Origin: Shinella yambaruensis
GTDB taxonomy: Bacteria > Pseudomonadota > Alphaproteobacteria > Rhizobiales > Rhizobiaceae
Assembly: GCF_022899355.1 (NCBI RefSeq)
Contig: NZ_JALJCK010000001.1
Span: 1 to 64,000 of the forward strand
Direction: 5' to 3'
Length of the DNA stretch: 64,000 nt
In this document: positions 9,134-20,287 of the stretch, piece by piece
Numbering within the stretch: position 1 is the stretch's first letter
Layout: each line of letters opens with the position of its first letter
Notes under the pieces: model-generated
What the model saw: the letters and a program-made list of their open reading frames with translations, nothing else
The model's database searches: none
What the model was told of the DNA's origin: nothing
Translations under genes and position numbers: made by a program

Positions 9134-10195
9134 ATGAGCGAAGGCAGCGTTCTCGCCAGGATCAGGAATATCCTCCTGGCGCCCATTCACGCTTTGCAGA
9201 TCCTTTCGGGAAACAAGGAGTTCCGCAACCCGATCCTCGGAAGCGAGCGACTGAACCGCAAGGGCCTTCACGTCTGGCGGGTGAAAACCGCCGCCAGAAT
9301 TGCGGGCTGGCGCCGAAAGCGGCTTCGCCATCTCGTCACGAAGGACGAACGATCCTTCTTCGCGGCCAATGGCTTCATCGAGCGCCGTAACCTCTTGTCG
9401 GACGAGGACTTCAAGGCGTTGGTCCGCGAGGTCGAGTCCCTTGAGGCGCCCGCACGCGAAATGCGCGAGGGCCGCGCCGTCACCCGCCGTATCCCCCTGA
9501 CCCCGGATGTCCTGGCGAAAAACCCCGCGATAAAGGCATTCCTAAACAGTGAACGATGGACCGGCCCGATCCGTTATGTCGGCGGGTTTAATGTCGAACC
9601 GGTGCTGAGCATCCAGACTATTTTCGGCACGCCTTCGCAGGGCGCCGGCGAGATGGATCCCCAGACCGACCTGCATACCGACACGTTCCATTCCACCGCA
9701 AAGGCCTGGTATTTCCTCTACGATGTGCCGGCAGACGAGGGGCCTTTCACCTATGTCGCGGGCTCGCACAAGCTGACGCGGCGCCGGCTTGCGTGGCAGA
9801 AGCGGATGAGCATTCTGGGGTCGCGCGGATGGACCGGCGGTTCCTTCCGTATCCCGCTGTCAGCGGTGAAGCGCCTCCATCTGCCCATGCCGACGAAATT
9901 CGCGGTGCCGGCCAATACGCTCGTCGTCGGCGATACATTCGGGTTCCATGCCCGGGGCTATTCCGCGCGCAGTTCCGTTCGGGTGGAATTCTACGCATCG
10001 CAAAGGCCGAATCCGTTCCTGCCCTTCGTCAATCTCGATGTCGCCCACATTCCCTTCGTACGCGGACGCAAGGAGGTGATCGGGTGGTATCTGGAGGATT
10101 GGCTTGTGCGCCTCGGTTTGCAGCGTGAGATATGGCGACCGATCGGCCAGGCCCGTCCGCGGCCTGACATTCCTTCGAACCACACGCCATCTTGA
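9134..10195 (+). CDS. Phytanoyl-CoA dioxygenase (PhyH)-like Fe(II)/2-oxoglutarate oxygenase
   Basis: A 353-residue protein with the PhyH double-stranded beta-helix pattern. The iron facial triad is visible as HTD (His181, Asp183 in DLHTDTFH) and distal His272 in GFHARG. Arg283, eleven residues later, is in the usual 2-oxoglutarate-binding position. The intervening FLYDVPADEGPFTYVAGSHKL is typical of the family. The substrate is unknown; relatives act on lipids, amino acids or secondary metabolites. ATG 9134 was chosen for the GGAGG at 9124-9128; an in-frame TTG at 9116 is less likely. It and the next gene separate lipA from ratA, which are usually adjacent in relatives, and a repeat follows it, so it may be acquired. 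Confidence 0.8.
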   Translation: MSEGSVLARIRNILLAPIHALQILSGNKEFRNPILGSERLNRKGLHVWRVKTAARIAGWRRKRLRHLVTKDERSFFAANGFIERRNLLSDEDFKALVREVESLEAPAREMREGRAVTRRIPLTPDVLAKNPAIKAFLNSERWTGPIRYVGGFNVEPVLSIQTIFGTPSQGAGEMDPQTDLHTDTFHSTAKAWYFLYDVPADEGPFTYVAGSHKLTRRRLAWQKRMSILGSRGWTGGSFRIPLSAVKRLHLPMPTKFAVPANTLVVGDTFGFHARGYSARSSVRVEFYASQRPNPFLPFVNLDVAHIPFVRGRKEVIGWYLEDWLVRLGLQREIWRPIGQARPRPDIPSNHTPS

Positions 10196-10214
10196 TCTTG
10201 CCACTCGCTGCGTC

Positions 10215-10318
10215 TAGAGCGTTTCCGCTTTTCTTCGAATCGCGAAAACGCTCTATCTGTTTGTTTCAACGCATTTCCGGACGGAAAACCGCTTCGCACT
10301 TTTCCTGGAAATGCTCTA
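10215..10318 (+). repeat. 104-bp rhizobial intergenic repeat (double hairpin), copy 1
   Basis: Bounded by TAGAGCGTTTCC and its near-inverted end GGAAATGCTCTA. It folds as a first hairpin (TAGAGCGTTT ... AAACGCTCTA, 10215-10254) and a second half ending CCGCTTCGCACTTTTCC. The same element occurs inverted at 54953-55056 and, coding, at 41019-41121. It fills the gap between the PhyH-like and P-loop genes. Confidence 0.85.
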
Positions 10319-10357
10319 ACGCCGTGCGGCACGGATTGCCAACCCGCCGACGGCCGG

Positions 10358-10942
10358 ATGTCCATGAGAAAACCCATGACTGTTTCGATCACGATCGGGG
10401 AGGCCGCTGAGCGGCTGACGGCGGCGAACCGCGTGCTGGTGATCGGTTGCTCGGGCAGCGGGAAGAGCACGCTGGCGCGAAAACTCGGCGAGCGGCTGGG
10501 TTTGCCCTATGTCTCGATGGACCGCGAGATCTTCTGGCTGCCGGGCTGGACGGTGCGGCCCCGCGCGGAGGCCCTGGCGCGCCTGCAGGCGATCGTGGAG
10601 CAGGAGCGCTGGATCATCGACGGCACCAGCCCAGGCACCTTGCCGGTGCGCCTGCCGCGCACGCATCTCGTCCTCTGGCTTCGCCCGCCGCGCTGGACGT
10701 CGCTTTACGGCGTGCTCTCGCGCTGGCTGAAATTCCGCGGCCGGTCGCGGCCGGAGATGGCCGATGGTTGCCCGGAGCGGATGACGCGCGAATTCCTGAC
10801 CTATATCTGGAACTTCGAGAAGACGGAGAGCCCGGAAATCGAGGAGAAGCTTGCGGCATATGGACCGGATGTGCCGGTTTGCGTGTTGAAATCCAAGGCG
10901 GAGAACCGCCGGCTACTTGCCATCCTCGCGCGGCAATATTAG
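10358..10942 (+). CDS. P-loop NTPase, adenylate kinase/topology-modulation-like
   Basis: A 194-residue P-loop protein. The Walker A motif is GCSGSGKSTLARKLGERL (about residues 29-46), followed by PYVSMDREIFWLPGW, the pattern of adenylate kinase-related proteins often named topology modulation protein (FlaR-like). A WIIDGTSPGTLPVRL segment and a basic C-terminal half (LKFRGRSRPEM) fit a small-molecule kinase fold. Substrate unknown. Three in-frame ATGs (10358, 10364, 10376) are possible and none has a clear ribosome-binding site; I took the first. It ends 9 bases before ratA and may be co-transcribed with it. Confidence 0.7.
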   Translation: MSMRKPMTVSITIGEAAERLTAANRVLVIGCSGSGKSTLARKLGERLGLPYVSMDREIFWLPGWTVRPRAEALARLQAIVEQERWIIDGTSPGTLPVRLPRTHLVLWLRPPRWTSLYGVLSRWLKFRGRSRPEMADGCPERMTREFLTYIWNFEKTESPEIEEKLAAYGPDVPVCVLKSKAENRRLLAILARQY

Positions 10943-10951
10943 CTCTCGGCC

Positions 10952-11401
10952 ATGCCTCAGTTCGAAACCCGCCGTCCGGTCCCCCACACGCCAGAACAGA
11001 TGTACGACCTCGTCGCCGATGTCGAGCGCTACCCGGAGTTCCTGCCGCTCTGCGAGGCGCTGACCGTGCGTTCGCGCAAGGAGCGCGACGGCAAGGAGCT
11101 CCTGGTCGCCGACATGACCGTCGGCTACAAGGCGATCCGCGAGACCTTCACCACCCAGGTCCTCCTCAACCGCGCCGAGCGGGCGATCGACGTCAAATAT
11201 ATCGACGGGCCGTTCCGCTATCTCGACAACCGCTGGCGCTTCGAGGCGGCGCCGGGCGGCGGTTGCTCCGTACACTTCTTCATCGACTACGAATTCAAGA
11301 GCCGCATTCTCGGCGCGCTGATGGGCTCGATGTTCGATCGCGCCTTCCGCATGTTCACCGACGCCTTCGAGAAACGCGCCGCGACGATCTACGGCAGCTG
11401 A
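10952..11401 (+). CDS. ratA: RatA/Coq10-type START-domain protein
   Basis: A 149-residue single-domain protein of the Coq10/RatA polyketide-cyclase group. The opening FETRRPVPHTPEQMYDLVADVERYPEFLPLC is highly characteristic, as is the C-terminal FIDYEFKSRILGALMG. In alphaproteobacteria this gene is usually next to lipA. Relatives bind ubiquinone and support respiration (Coq10) or inhibit ribosome association (RatA of E. coli); which applies here cannot be told, though a Coq10-like role fits the family in this lineage. No signal peptide. Confidence 0.85.
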   Translation: MPQFETRRPVPHTPEQMYDLVADVERYPEFLPLCEALTVRSRKERDGKELLVADMTVGYKAIRETFTTQVLLNRAERAIDVKYIDGPFRYLDNRWRFEAAPGGGCSVHFFIDYEFKSRILGALMGSMFDRAFRMFTDAFEKRAATIYGS

Positions 11402-11458
11402 ACAAAACGGCGCGACCATCCGTCATTCACCCGAGGATCAACGGCCGGGAGGCGGACG

Positions 11459-12322
11459 ATGGGTGCTGTGACGATAGGGCGCTTGCGCATTCTTGTGCTG
11501 GCTTCTTCGATATTCGCGGCGCATGGCGCATCCGCGGAGCCCGACCTGACGCTGTTGCGCAAGGCGGGAAGCTATGTGCTGCTGCTCGATGCCGACAAAC
11601 GCCCGATCGCCGGCAACTACTGGCTCTCCGAAGGGCTGAAGGTGAGCACGCGTTCGCGCAGTCCCGGCGCCTATCCCGAGCCGCTTCGTTACAGCGACCA
11701 GGATTTTCCGCCCGGCCGCGTCGCCAACATGTATCTGTTCCTCAACGGGAAGGAGACGGTGACGCCGGACATCAGGGCCGTGCCCGTCGGCGAGACGGCG
11801 ACGGTGACGCGCAGGTTCGAGCCGCTGGGGCAACTGGCGGGCAAGGTCGAGGCGCGAAGCCTCACCTACACGCTCACCACCGTCGCGGTCATCTCCGAGG
11901 CGATGGCGGGCGCAAAACTCCTCAGCCGGATCTACGAGATCGCGCCGGTGGATCCGGCGAACAAGGAGATGGACTGGGGACGACGGGTCTATATCGAGAC
12001 CCTCGACCTCGACATTTCCCGCGAGCAGGCGGCGCGCGTCGCCGACATCGAGACCGGCAAGGCCGGCAGCACGGGGGATTTCGAGGGCATCTATGCCAGC
12101 CGCGTGCTTGCGGGCGACGACTATGCCGCATGCATGGCGGAGAAGCGCGCCGGCAAGGAATATCAGGATGCCGTTCGCCGCGAGCACGAGACGAACGATG
12201 CCTGGATGGCCAAGGAATACCTGGCGACGGGCGTTCCCTGGTGGGAGCAGGACGACGCGGCGGTCCGCATGGAGGCCTTGCTCGACGTCACCGGGCTCTG
12301 TCTGCCCGGAGCGGCGAAATAG
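11459..12322 (+). CDS. Exported protein of unknown function
   Basis: A 287-residue protein I do not recognise. It starts with a short basic region and a hydrophobic core (RLRILVLASSIFAAHGASA), a likely Sec signal peptide cleaved near residue 26 before EPDL. The mature part is mixed alpha/beta with no obvious enzyme motif. Two Cys residues (YAACMAEKR and VTGLCLPGA) lie in the C-terminal third and could form a disulfide. The C-terminal half is rich in charged residues and Trp (VPWWEQDD). It is convergent with cinA, separated by one base. ATG 11459 is preceded by GGGAGGCGG. It looks like a real gene from codon pattern and signal peptide, but nothing indicates its role. Confidence 0.6.
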   Translation: MGAVTIGRLRILVLASSIFAAHGASAEPDLTLLRKAGSYVLLLDADKRPIAGNYWLSEGLKVSTRSRSPGAYPEPLRYSDQDFPPGRVANMYLFLNGKETVTPDIRAVPVGETATVTRRFEPLGQLAGKVEARSLTYTLTTVAVISEAMAGAKLLSRIYEIAPVDPANKEMDWGRRVYIETLDLDISREQAARVADIETGKAGSTGDFEGIYASRVLAGDDYAACMAEKRAGKEYQDAVRREHETNDAWMAKEYLATGVPWWEQDDAAVRMEALLDVTGLCLPGAAK

Positions 12323-12323
12323 C

Positions 12324-12827
12324 TCAGTCCGCTTCCGACAGTTCGATCAGCATTTCGAGCGCCGTGCGCACCGTCGCAAGGCGCACGGCGCTGCGGCCGA
12401 TATCGCCGTAGCGCATTTCGCGGTGCAGCGTTTCATGCCCCCTGCGGGCCGCGGCGAGGTGGACGAGGCCGACCGGCTTTTCCTCCGAACCGCCGCCAGG
12501 CCCGGCGATGCCCGTCACGGCAACCGAGATGTTCGCGGCGGAATTGCCGATGGCGCCTTCGGCCATCTCGATGGCGGTCGGGCGGGAGACGGCGCCGTGC
12601 GCCTTCAGCGTCGCATTGGCGACGCCGATCATCTCCCGCTTCGCTTCGTTGGAATAGGTGACGAAGCCCCGGTCGAAGACGCTCGACGAGCCCGATATCT
12701 CGGTGATCGCGCCGGCGATGAGGCCGGCGGTGCAGGATTCGGCGGTGGCGATCAACAGGCCGCGCTCCGTGAAATCGGCGACGATTTTTCGTGCGGTGTC
12801 TTCGATGTCATTTGGCCAGAGGCTCAT
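12324..12827 (-). CDS. CinA-family protein, C-terminal amidohydrolase domain only (PncC-like)
   Basis: A 167-residue stand-alone version of the CinA C-terminal domain, a nicotinamide-mononucleotide amidohydrolase in pyridine-nucleotide salvage. Recognisable motifs are [23 protein letters not shown], with the catalytic Ser region, [16 protein letters not shown], and [18 protein letters not shown]. The N-terminal molybdopterin-binding-like domain of full CinA is absent, as is usual in alphaproteobacteria. Its ATG overlaps the ispDF stop by four bases (ATGA), so the two genes are translationally coupled. Confidence 0.88.
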   Translation of the reverse strand: MSLWPNDIEDTARKIVADFTERGLLIATAESCTAGLIAGAITEISGSSSVFDRGFVTYSNEAKREMIGVANATLKAHGAVSRPTAIEMAEGAIGNSAANISVAVTGIAGPGGGSEEKPVGLVHLAAARRGHETLHREMRYGDIGRSAVRLATVRTALEMLIELSEAD

Positions 12828-14035
12828 GCGTCGGTTCCCCCGTAGACGACGGTGGCGGTGGCGATGGCGGCGATGCCCTCGCGGCGGCCGATGAAGCCGA
12901 TCTTCTCGTTGGTCGTCGCCTTGACCGAGCAGCGGTCGATGGAGATGCCGAGGAAATCGGCAAGGTTGCGGCGCATCGCCTCGCGGTGCGGGCCGACCTT
13001 GGGCGCCTCGGCGATCAGCGAGACGTCGGCGTTCATGATCGTGCCGCCCTTCGCGCGCACGATGCCGGCGGCGTGTTCGAGGAAGATGCGCGAGGCCGCG
13101 CCCTTCCATTGCGGATCGGAGGGCGGGAAATGATCGCCGATATCGCCGGCCCCGCAGGTGGCGAGCAGCGCGTCCGTCAGCGCATGCAGCGCGACGTCGG
13201 CGTCGGAATGGCCGGAGAGCGCCTGGTCGTGCGCGATGAAGAGGCCGCAGAGCGTGACGCCGTCGCCTTCGACGAGCTGGTGCACGTCATAGCCGTTGCC
13301 GGTGCGAACGTCCGGCAGGCCGTGGGAAAGGCGCTGGTCGGCCATGGCGATATCCTTCTGCAGGGTGAGCTTGACGTTGCCGGCGCTGCCTTCGACGAGA
13401 TGCACGCGCACGCCCGCCCATTCGGCGATCGAGGCGTCGTCGGTGAAATCCGTGCGGCCGGAGGCGCTGGCGCGGCGGTGGGCCTCCAGGATGGTGGCGA
13501 GGTGAAAGGATTGCGGCGTCTGGGCGGCGAAGAGCCCGGAACGCGAGACGGTCTCGGCGACATTGCCGTTGGCGTCCGCCCGCTTCAGCGTGTCGGCCAC
13601 CGCGACGGCCGGCAGCACGGCGCGGGCGCCGTGCTGGAAGGCGGCGAGGGTGCGCTCCAGGATGGCGGGCTCGACGAAGGGGCGCACCGCATCCTGGATG
13701 AGGACGTGGCTGACCGCGTCGGCCGGAAGGGCTTCCAGGCCGGCCAGCACGGACTGCTGGCGCGTCGGGCCGCCATGGACGACGGTGAGGCGCTCCCCGG
13801 CGGGAAGGGCGGCGGCGCGGGCCGTTTCGAACAGGGCCGCGTCATCGGGGTGTATCACGATCACGATATGCCGGGCGTGCGGCCAATTGACAAAGAGATC
13901 GAGCGTATGGGAGATGACCGGCCTTCCGCCGATGCGCCGATACTGCTTGGGGCCTTCGGCATGGCTGCCGGCCCGTTCGCCTCGCCCGGCGGCGACGATC
14001 ACCACGCCGCAGGATAGCGCATTTTCCGCCAGCAT
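12824..14035 (-). CDS. ispDF: Bifunctional IspD/IspF (MEP isoprenoid pathway)
   Basis: A 403-residue fusion of two non-consecutive MEP-pathway enzymes. Residues 1-235 are IspD (MEP cytidylyltransferase), with [13 protein letters not shown] and [10 protein letters not shown]. Residues 245-403 are IspF (MECDP synthase), with the zinc motif GNGYDVHQL, the [18 protein letters not shown] block and [12 protein letters not shown]. The fusion is a known feature of many alphaproteobacteria. The ATG gives a short lead of about eight residues before the nucleotide-binding strand. It is divergent from dusB across 146 bases and is followed directly by the CinA-like gene. Confidence 0.96.
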   Translation of the reverse strand: MLAENALSCGVVIVAAGRGERAGSHAEGPKQYRRIGGRPVISHTLDLFVNWPHARHIVIVIHPDDAALFETARAAALPAGERLTVVHGGPTRQQSVLAGLEALPADAVSHVLIQDAVRPFVEPAILERTLAAFQHGARAVLPAVAVADTLKRADANGNVAETVSRSGLFAAQTPQSFHLATILEAHRRASASGRTDFTDDASIAEWAGVRVHLVEGSAGNVKLTLQKDIAMADQRLSHGLPDVRTGNGYDVHQLVEGDGVTLCGLFIAHDQALSGHSDADVALHALTDALLATCGAGDIGDHFPPSDPQWKGAASRIFLEHAAGIVRAKGGTIMNADVSLIAEAPKVGPHREAMRRNLADFLGISIDRCSVKATTNEKIGFIGRREGIAAIATATVVYGGTDA

Positions 14036-14181
14036 TTCGGTCTCGCACCTCCCGGTTCAAAGCGTTTTGAGGTGGTTTAGCCGGAAGGATGGCGCAATTC
14101 CAGCGTCCTTTGGAAAATTGCGGCGGCATGTGATTGCGGCTTGGCAAGAACGACAAGAATGGCTAAAAATAGTGCACAGAC

Positions 14182-15207
14182 ATGATTTGCTTGAAAGATG
14201 AGCACTTGACGATCCCCTCCCTGTCAGCGCCGCTCGATGTCGGCGGCCGGAGCCTTCGCAACCGGGTGGTTCTGGCGCCGATGTCCGGCGTCACGGACCT
14301 GCCGTTCCGCGATCTCGCCTGGCGTTTCGGCGCGGGGCTGGTGGTGACGGAGATGGTGGCGAGCCGCGAGCTGGCGCTGAACGCGCGGGAAAGCTGGTCG
14401 CGCATCCGCAATTGCGGCATCCGGCCCCACATGGTGCAGCTTGCCGGCCGCGAGGCGCACTGGATGGCCGAGGCGGCGAGGATCGCCGAAGGCGAGGGCG
14501 CCGACATCATCGACATCAACATGGGCTGCCCCGCCAAGAAGGTGATCGGCGGCTATTCCGGCTCGGCGCTGATGCGCGATCCCGACCATGCGCTCGGCCT
14601 GATCGAGGCGACCGTCAAGACGGTGAAGGTGCCGGTGACGGTGAAGATGCGGCTCGGCTGGGATCATGGCTCGATCAATGCGCCGCATATCGCGGCCCGC
14701 GCCGAGGCGGCGGGAGCGGCGATGATCACCGTGCACGGGCGCACGCGCATGCAGTTCTACGAGGGCAGGGCCGATTGGGACGCGATCCGCGCGGTGCGCG
14801 ACGTGCTCTCCATTCCGCTGGTGGCCAACGGCGATGTCGATACCGCGCAGGATGCCGAGGACATCCTGCGGCGCTCCGGCGCCGATGCGGTGATGGTCGG
14901 GCGCTCGGCGCAGGGCCGGCCGTGGCATCCGGCGGTGCTGGCCGGCGCCTGCGCGCATCCCTCGACGGCGGAGATCGCCGTCCTCGCGGTGGAGCACTAT
15001 CGCATGATGCTCGATTTCTACGGTGCCGAGGCGGGGCTGCGCCATGCGCGAAAACATCTCGGCTGGTATCTTGAGCGTTTCGCTCCCGGTTTCACCGGCC
15101 CGGCCAAGGCCGAGCTCATGACGGCACGCGACAGCGATTTCGTTGCCGACAGATTGGCCGAGGCGCTGCTCGCCGGCGCGGTGCCGGCATTCGGAGAAGC
15201 GGCATGA
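14182..15207 (+). CDS. dusB: tRNA-dihydrouridine synthase B (NifR3)
   Basis: A 341-residue FMN-dependent enzyme that reduces uridine in the tRNA D-loop; in rhizobia and Rhodobacter it is known as NifR3, first gene of the ntr operon. Key segments are [17 protein letters not shown] at the N-terminus, [10 protein letters not shown] with the catalytic Cys, and [12 protein letters not shown] and NGDVDT further on. ATG 14182 has no clear ribosome-binding site; an in-frame TTG at 14206 sits after GAAAGATGAG and is an alternative that would remove eight residues. The ntrB ATG overlaps the dusB stop by four bases, so translation is coupled. Confidence 0.95.
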   Translation: MICLKDEHLTIPSLSAPLDVGGRSLRNRVVLAPMSGVTDLPFRDLAWRFGAGLVVTEMVASRELALNARESWSRIRNCGIRPHMVQLAGREAHWMAEAARIAEGEGADIIDINMGCPAKKVIGGYSGSALMRDPDHALGLIEATVKTVKVPVTVKMRLGWDHGSINAPHIAARAEAAGAAMITVHGRTRMQFYEGRADWDAIRAVRDVLSIPLVANGDVDTAQDAEDILRRSGADAVMVGRSAQGRPWHPAVLAGACAHPSTAEIAVLAVEHYRMMLDFYGAEAGLRHARKHLGWYLERFAPGFTGPAKAELMTARDSDFVADRLAEALLAGAVPAFGEAA

Positions 15208-16351
15208 CAGGCAAGCCGGTCGACCCCAATGTCGCGAAGGCGCCGGACCTGGCGCTCGCCGTGCTCAACGCCATCCAGAACCCGGTCATCCTCGTCGATG
15301 CGGGCGGGCTGATCGCCTTTGCCAACTGGGAGGCGGAATCCTTCTTCGGGGCAAGCGCAGGCTATCTCGCCCGGCACGACATTTCCACCTTCATTCCCTT
15401 CGGCAGCCCGCTCCTGACGCTGATCGACCAGGTGCGCGAGCGCAAGGCGCCGGTCAGCGAATACCGCGTGGACTTGAGTTCGCCGCGGCTCGGCGCGGAA
15501 AAGCTCGTCGATATCTACGTTGCGCCCGTGACGACCGAGCCGGGTTCGGTGGTGGTCGTCATCCAGGAACGCTCGATGGCGGACAAGATCGACCGGCAGC
15601 TCACCCATCGCGGTGCGGCCCGCTCGGTGACGGGGCTCGCCTCCATGCTGGCGCACGAGATCAAGAACCCGCTGTCGGGCATCCGCGGCGCCGCACAGCT
15701 TCTCGAAACGTCCGTCGGCGACGAGGATCGGGCACTGACGCGGCTCATCTGCGACGAGACGGACCGCATCGTCTCGCTGGTCGATCGCATGGAGGTGTTT
15801 TCCGACGAGCGGCCGGTCGACCGCGTGCCGCTCAACATCCACTCCGTGCTCGACCATGTGAAGATCGTCGCCAAGGCGGGTTTTGCGCGCAACATCAAGA
15901 TCACCGAGCTCTACGACCCGTCGCTGCCGCCGGTCTTCGCCAATCGCGACCAGCTGGTGCAGGTGTTCCTCAACCTCATCAAGAACGCCTCCGAGGCGAT
16001 CGGCGACCGGCCGGACGGCGAAATCCAGCTGACGACCGCCTACCGCCCGGGCATCCGCCTCTCCGTCGCCGGCACGCGGGAGAAGATTTCGCTGCCGCTG
16101 GAATTCTGCGTGCACGACAACGGGCCGGGCGTGCCGGCGGATCTCCTGCCGCACCTGTTCGATCCCTTCATCACCACCAAGACCAACGGGTCGGGCCTCG
16201 GCCTTGCGCTGGTGGCGAAGATCATAGGCGGACATGGCGGCATCGTCGAATGCGACAGCCAGGGCTCCCGGACCACCTTCCGCGTGCTGATGCCGGCCTC
16301 CCGCGGCGTCAGCGAAGACGACGACTTTCCCAAGACCAAAGGACATGATTG

Positions 16352-16352
<1 letters not shown>
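15204..16352 (+). CDS. ntrB: Nitrogen regulation sensor kinase NtrB
   Basis: A 382-residue cytosolic histidine kinase/phosphatase that controls NtrC in response to PII proteins. It has an N-terminal PAS domain (about 20-130, [21 protein letters not shown]), the dimerisation/phosphoacceptor helix [14 protein letters not shown] with His151, the N box [12 protein letters not shown], and the G boxes DNGPGVP and [11 protein letters not shown]. No transmembrane segment, as expected. It overlaps dusB by four bases and ntrC by one (TGATG). Confidence 0.96.
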
Positions 16353-17806
<1,454 letters not shown>

Positions 17807-18004
17807 CTTGATGGCCGCAGGCGTTGCATTTTGGCCACAATCTGTTGCTTGAGGGTAACAGAGGGGTTTGCGGCCGAATAGGCGCGCGTGCCTGATCGTC
17901 ATGGATGCGGGCGCGGAGGCGGCCGGTCCCTCGCGCGATCGGCGCTGCTCCGGAAAACACGAGAAGAACGCCGGTTCCCTTCGGGGCGCCCGGCCGGGGA
18001 AGCG

Positions 18005-20287
18005 ATGCGGCAGATGACGGAAGGCGTGAGCCTGCTCTCAGGCGAAAACGGTAAGGCGGCGGGCAGCGACCGGCGTGCCTCCTTCGCTTTGCCGGGCCTT
18101 GTGCTGGCCGGCGGCGCGCTCGTCGCCGCGACGATCTCGCTGTTCATCCTGCTCGGGCTGACGCCGATCAAGCCGGAAGCCAACGTCGTCATCGCCTCGG
18201 CGGCGATCAACGCGGTCTTCATCGTCGGCCTGGTGTTCCTGATCGGCCGCGAGATCCTGCGGCTCCTGCGCGCGCGCAGCCGCGGCCGCGCCGCCGCGCG
18301 CCTGCATGTGCGCATCGTCGCGCTGTTCTCCATCGTCGCGATCACGCCCGCGGTGCTCGTCGCCATCTTCGCCTCCATCACGCTCGATGTCGGCCTTGAC
18401 CGCTGGTTCTCCATCCGCACCCAGTCGATCGTCAGTTCCTCGCTCAACGTGGCGCAGGCCTACGTGCTGGAGAATGCGAGCTACCTGCAGGGCCAGACGG
18501 CCTCCATGGCGAACGACCTCGACCGCAACCGCCAGCTCTACAGCCTCGACCGCACCGGTTTCATCGATCTGATGACGCGCCAGGCGCGCGGCCGCGGCAT
18601 GCTCGGCGCCTTCCTGCTGCGCGCCGACGGTTCGACGATCCTGCAGGCGAACATCCAGATCGAAAACGAGCTGCCGGCCGTGCCGGAGGATGCCCTGAAG
18701 GCCTCGGCCGCCGGCCAGCCGACGCTGATCCCGCCGGGCGGCACCAATCTCGTCGGCGCCATCATCAAGCTCGACAACATCCCGGAGGCATTCCTCTACA
18801 CGATCCGCACCGTCGATCCCGAGGTCATGCGCTCCATGCGGCTGATGGAGGAGAACACGGCGGAATACCGCGCGCTGGAGGCCGGGCGCACGACCCTGCA
18901 GATCGCCTTCGGCGTGCTCTATCTCGGCTTTGCCCTCATCGTGCTGCTCGCGGCGATCTGGACGGCGATTGCCGTCGCCGACCGTATCGTGCGGCCGATC
19001 CGCCAGCTGATCGGCGCCGCCGACAGCGTCGCCTCGGGCAATCTCGACGTCAGCGTGCCGGTGCGCACGGTCGATGGCGACGTCGGCAACCTCTCGCGCA
19101 CCTTCAACAAGATGATCGCGGAAATTCGCGCGCAGCAGGAGCAGATCCTCGACGCGAAGGACGAGGTCGACCATCGCCGTCGTTTCATCGAGGCGGTGCT
19201 CTCGGGCGTCACGGCCGCCGTCATCGGCGTCGAGGAGGACGGCCGCGTGACCATCGCCAATCTTTCGGCCGAGATCCTGCTCGGGCGCAACGCCAGTGAG
19301 CTGATCGGCAAGCCGCTGACCGAGGTGGCGCCGGAGATCGCGGCGGTGCTGGCCGAGGGCTCCACCCGCCACCGCAACAATTACCGCAAGCAGGTCAACA
19401 TCATGCACGGCGGCAAGGAGCGGACGCTGAACGTGCAGGTGACGCGCGAGGAGGCGAAGGATGCCAAGGAATCCTATGTCGTCACCATCGACGACATCAC
19501 CGACCTCGTCATCGCCCAGCGCTCCACCGCCTGGGCCGACGTGGCGCGGCGCATCGCGCACGAGATCAAGAACCCGCTGACGCCGATCCAGCTTTCCGCG
19601 GAGCGCATCCGGCGCCGCTACGGCAAGCAGATCGATCCGGAGGACCGCGCCGTCTTCGACCAGTGTACGGACACGATCGTGCGCCAGGTCGAGGATATCG
19701 GCCGCATGGTCGACGAGTTCTCCGCCTTCGCGCGCATGCCGAAGCCGACGAAGGAGCGCTCGGACCTGCGCAGCATCCTGAAGGACGCGGTCTTCCTGCG
19801 CGAGATGGGCAATACCCATGTCGTCTTCCGCAAGGATCTCGGCGAGGTGCCGCTCGAAGGGCTGTTCGACGCACGCATGCTCGGCCAGGCCTTCGGCAAC
19901 ATCATCAAGAATGCGGTGGAGGCCATCGAGGCGCTGCCGCCGGAGGTGACGCGCGAGGAGCGCAGGATCCTCGTCCGGGCGACGCCCGACGACGCAGGAC
20001 GGCGGTTCGTCGTTGATGTCATTGACAACGGCAAGGGTTTGCCGACGGAGAACCGGCACCGGATCCTCGAACCCTACATGACGATGCGCGAGAAGGGCAC
20101 GGGGCTCGGCCTCGCCATCGTGAAGAAGATCATCGAAGACCACGGCGGACAGCTGGAACTGCATGATGCCCCCGCGGATTTCGACAACGGCCACGGGGCG
20201 ATGATCCGGGTGATCCTGCCCTACGAGGAAACGGTGGTGGCCGTCGATGCGGACAAGAAGAACAGGGAAGTGAGCCATGGCGTCTGA
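18005..20287 (+). CDS. ntrY: Membrane sensor histidine kinase NtrY
   Basis: A roughly 760-residue membrane kinase paired with NtrX, linked in alphaproteobacteria to nitrogen, redox and envelope control. Domains in order: about three N-terminal transmembrane segments (LVLAGGALVAATISLFILLG and following), a large periplasmic loop, a further membrane helix (FGVLYLGFALIVLLAAIWTA), HAMP, PAS (VLSGVTAAVIGVEEDGRV), HisKA with His519 in [17 protein letters not shown], and HATPase (DNGKGLPTENR, GTGLGLAIVKKI). The start is uncertain: the frame is open from GTG 17888, but ATG 18005 follows GGGGA and gives normal length. It overlaps ntrX by 11 bases. Confidence 0.93.
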   Translation: MRQMTEGVSLLSGENGKAAGSDRRASFALPGLVLAGGALVAATISLFILLGLTPIKPEANVVIASAAINAVFIVGLVFLIGREILRLLRARSRGRAAARLHVRIVALFSIVAITPAVLVAIFASITLDVGLDRWFSIRTQSIVSSSLNVAQAYVLENASYLQGQTASMANDLDRNRQLYSLDRTGFIDLMTRQARGRGMLGAFLLRADGSTILQANIQIENELPAVPEDALKASAAGQPTLIPPGGTNLVGAIIKLDNIPEAFLYTIRTVDPEVMRSMRLMEENTAEYRALEAGRTTLQIAFGVLYLGFALIVLLAAIWTAIAVADRIVRPIRQLIGAADSVASGNLDVSVPVRTVDGDVGNLSRTFNKMIAEIRAQQEQILDAKDEVDHRRRFIEAVLSGVTAAVIGVEEDGRVTIANLSAEILLGRNASELIGKPLTEVAPEIAAVLAEGSTRHRNNYRKQVNIMHGGKERTLNVQVTREEAKDAKESYVVTIDDITDLVIAQRSTAWADVARRIAHEIKNPLTPIQLSAERIRRRYGKQIDPEDRAVFDQCTDTIVRQVEDIGRMVDEFSAFARMPKPTKERSDLRSILKDAVFLREMGNTHVVFRKDLGEVPLEGLFDARMLGQAFGNIIKNAVEAIEALPPEVTREERRILVRATPDDAGRRFVVDVIDNGKGLPTENRHRILEPYMTMREKGTGLGLAIVKKIIEDHGGQLELHDAPADFDNGHGAMIRVILPYEETVVAVDADKKNREVSHGV

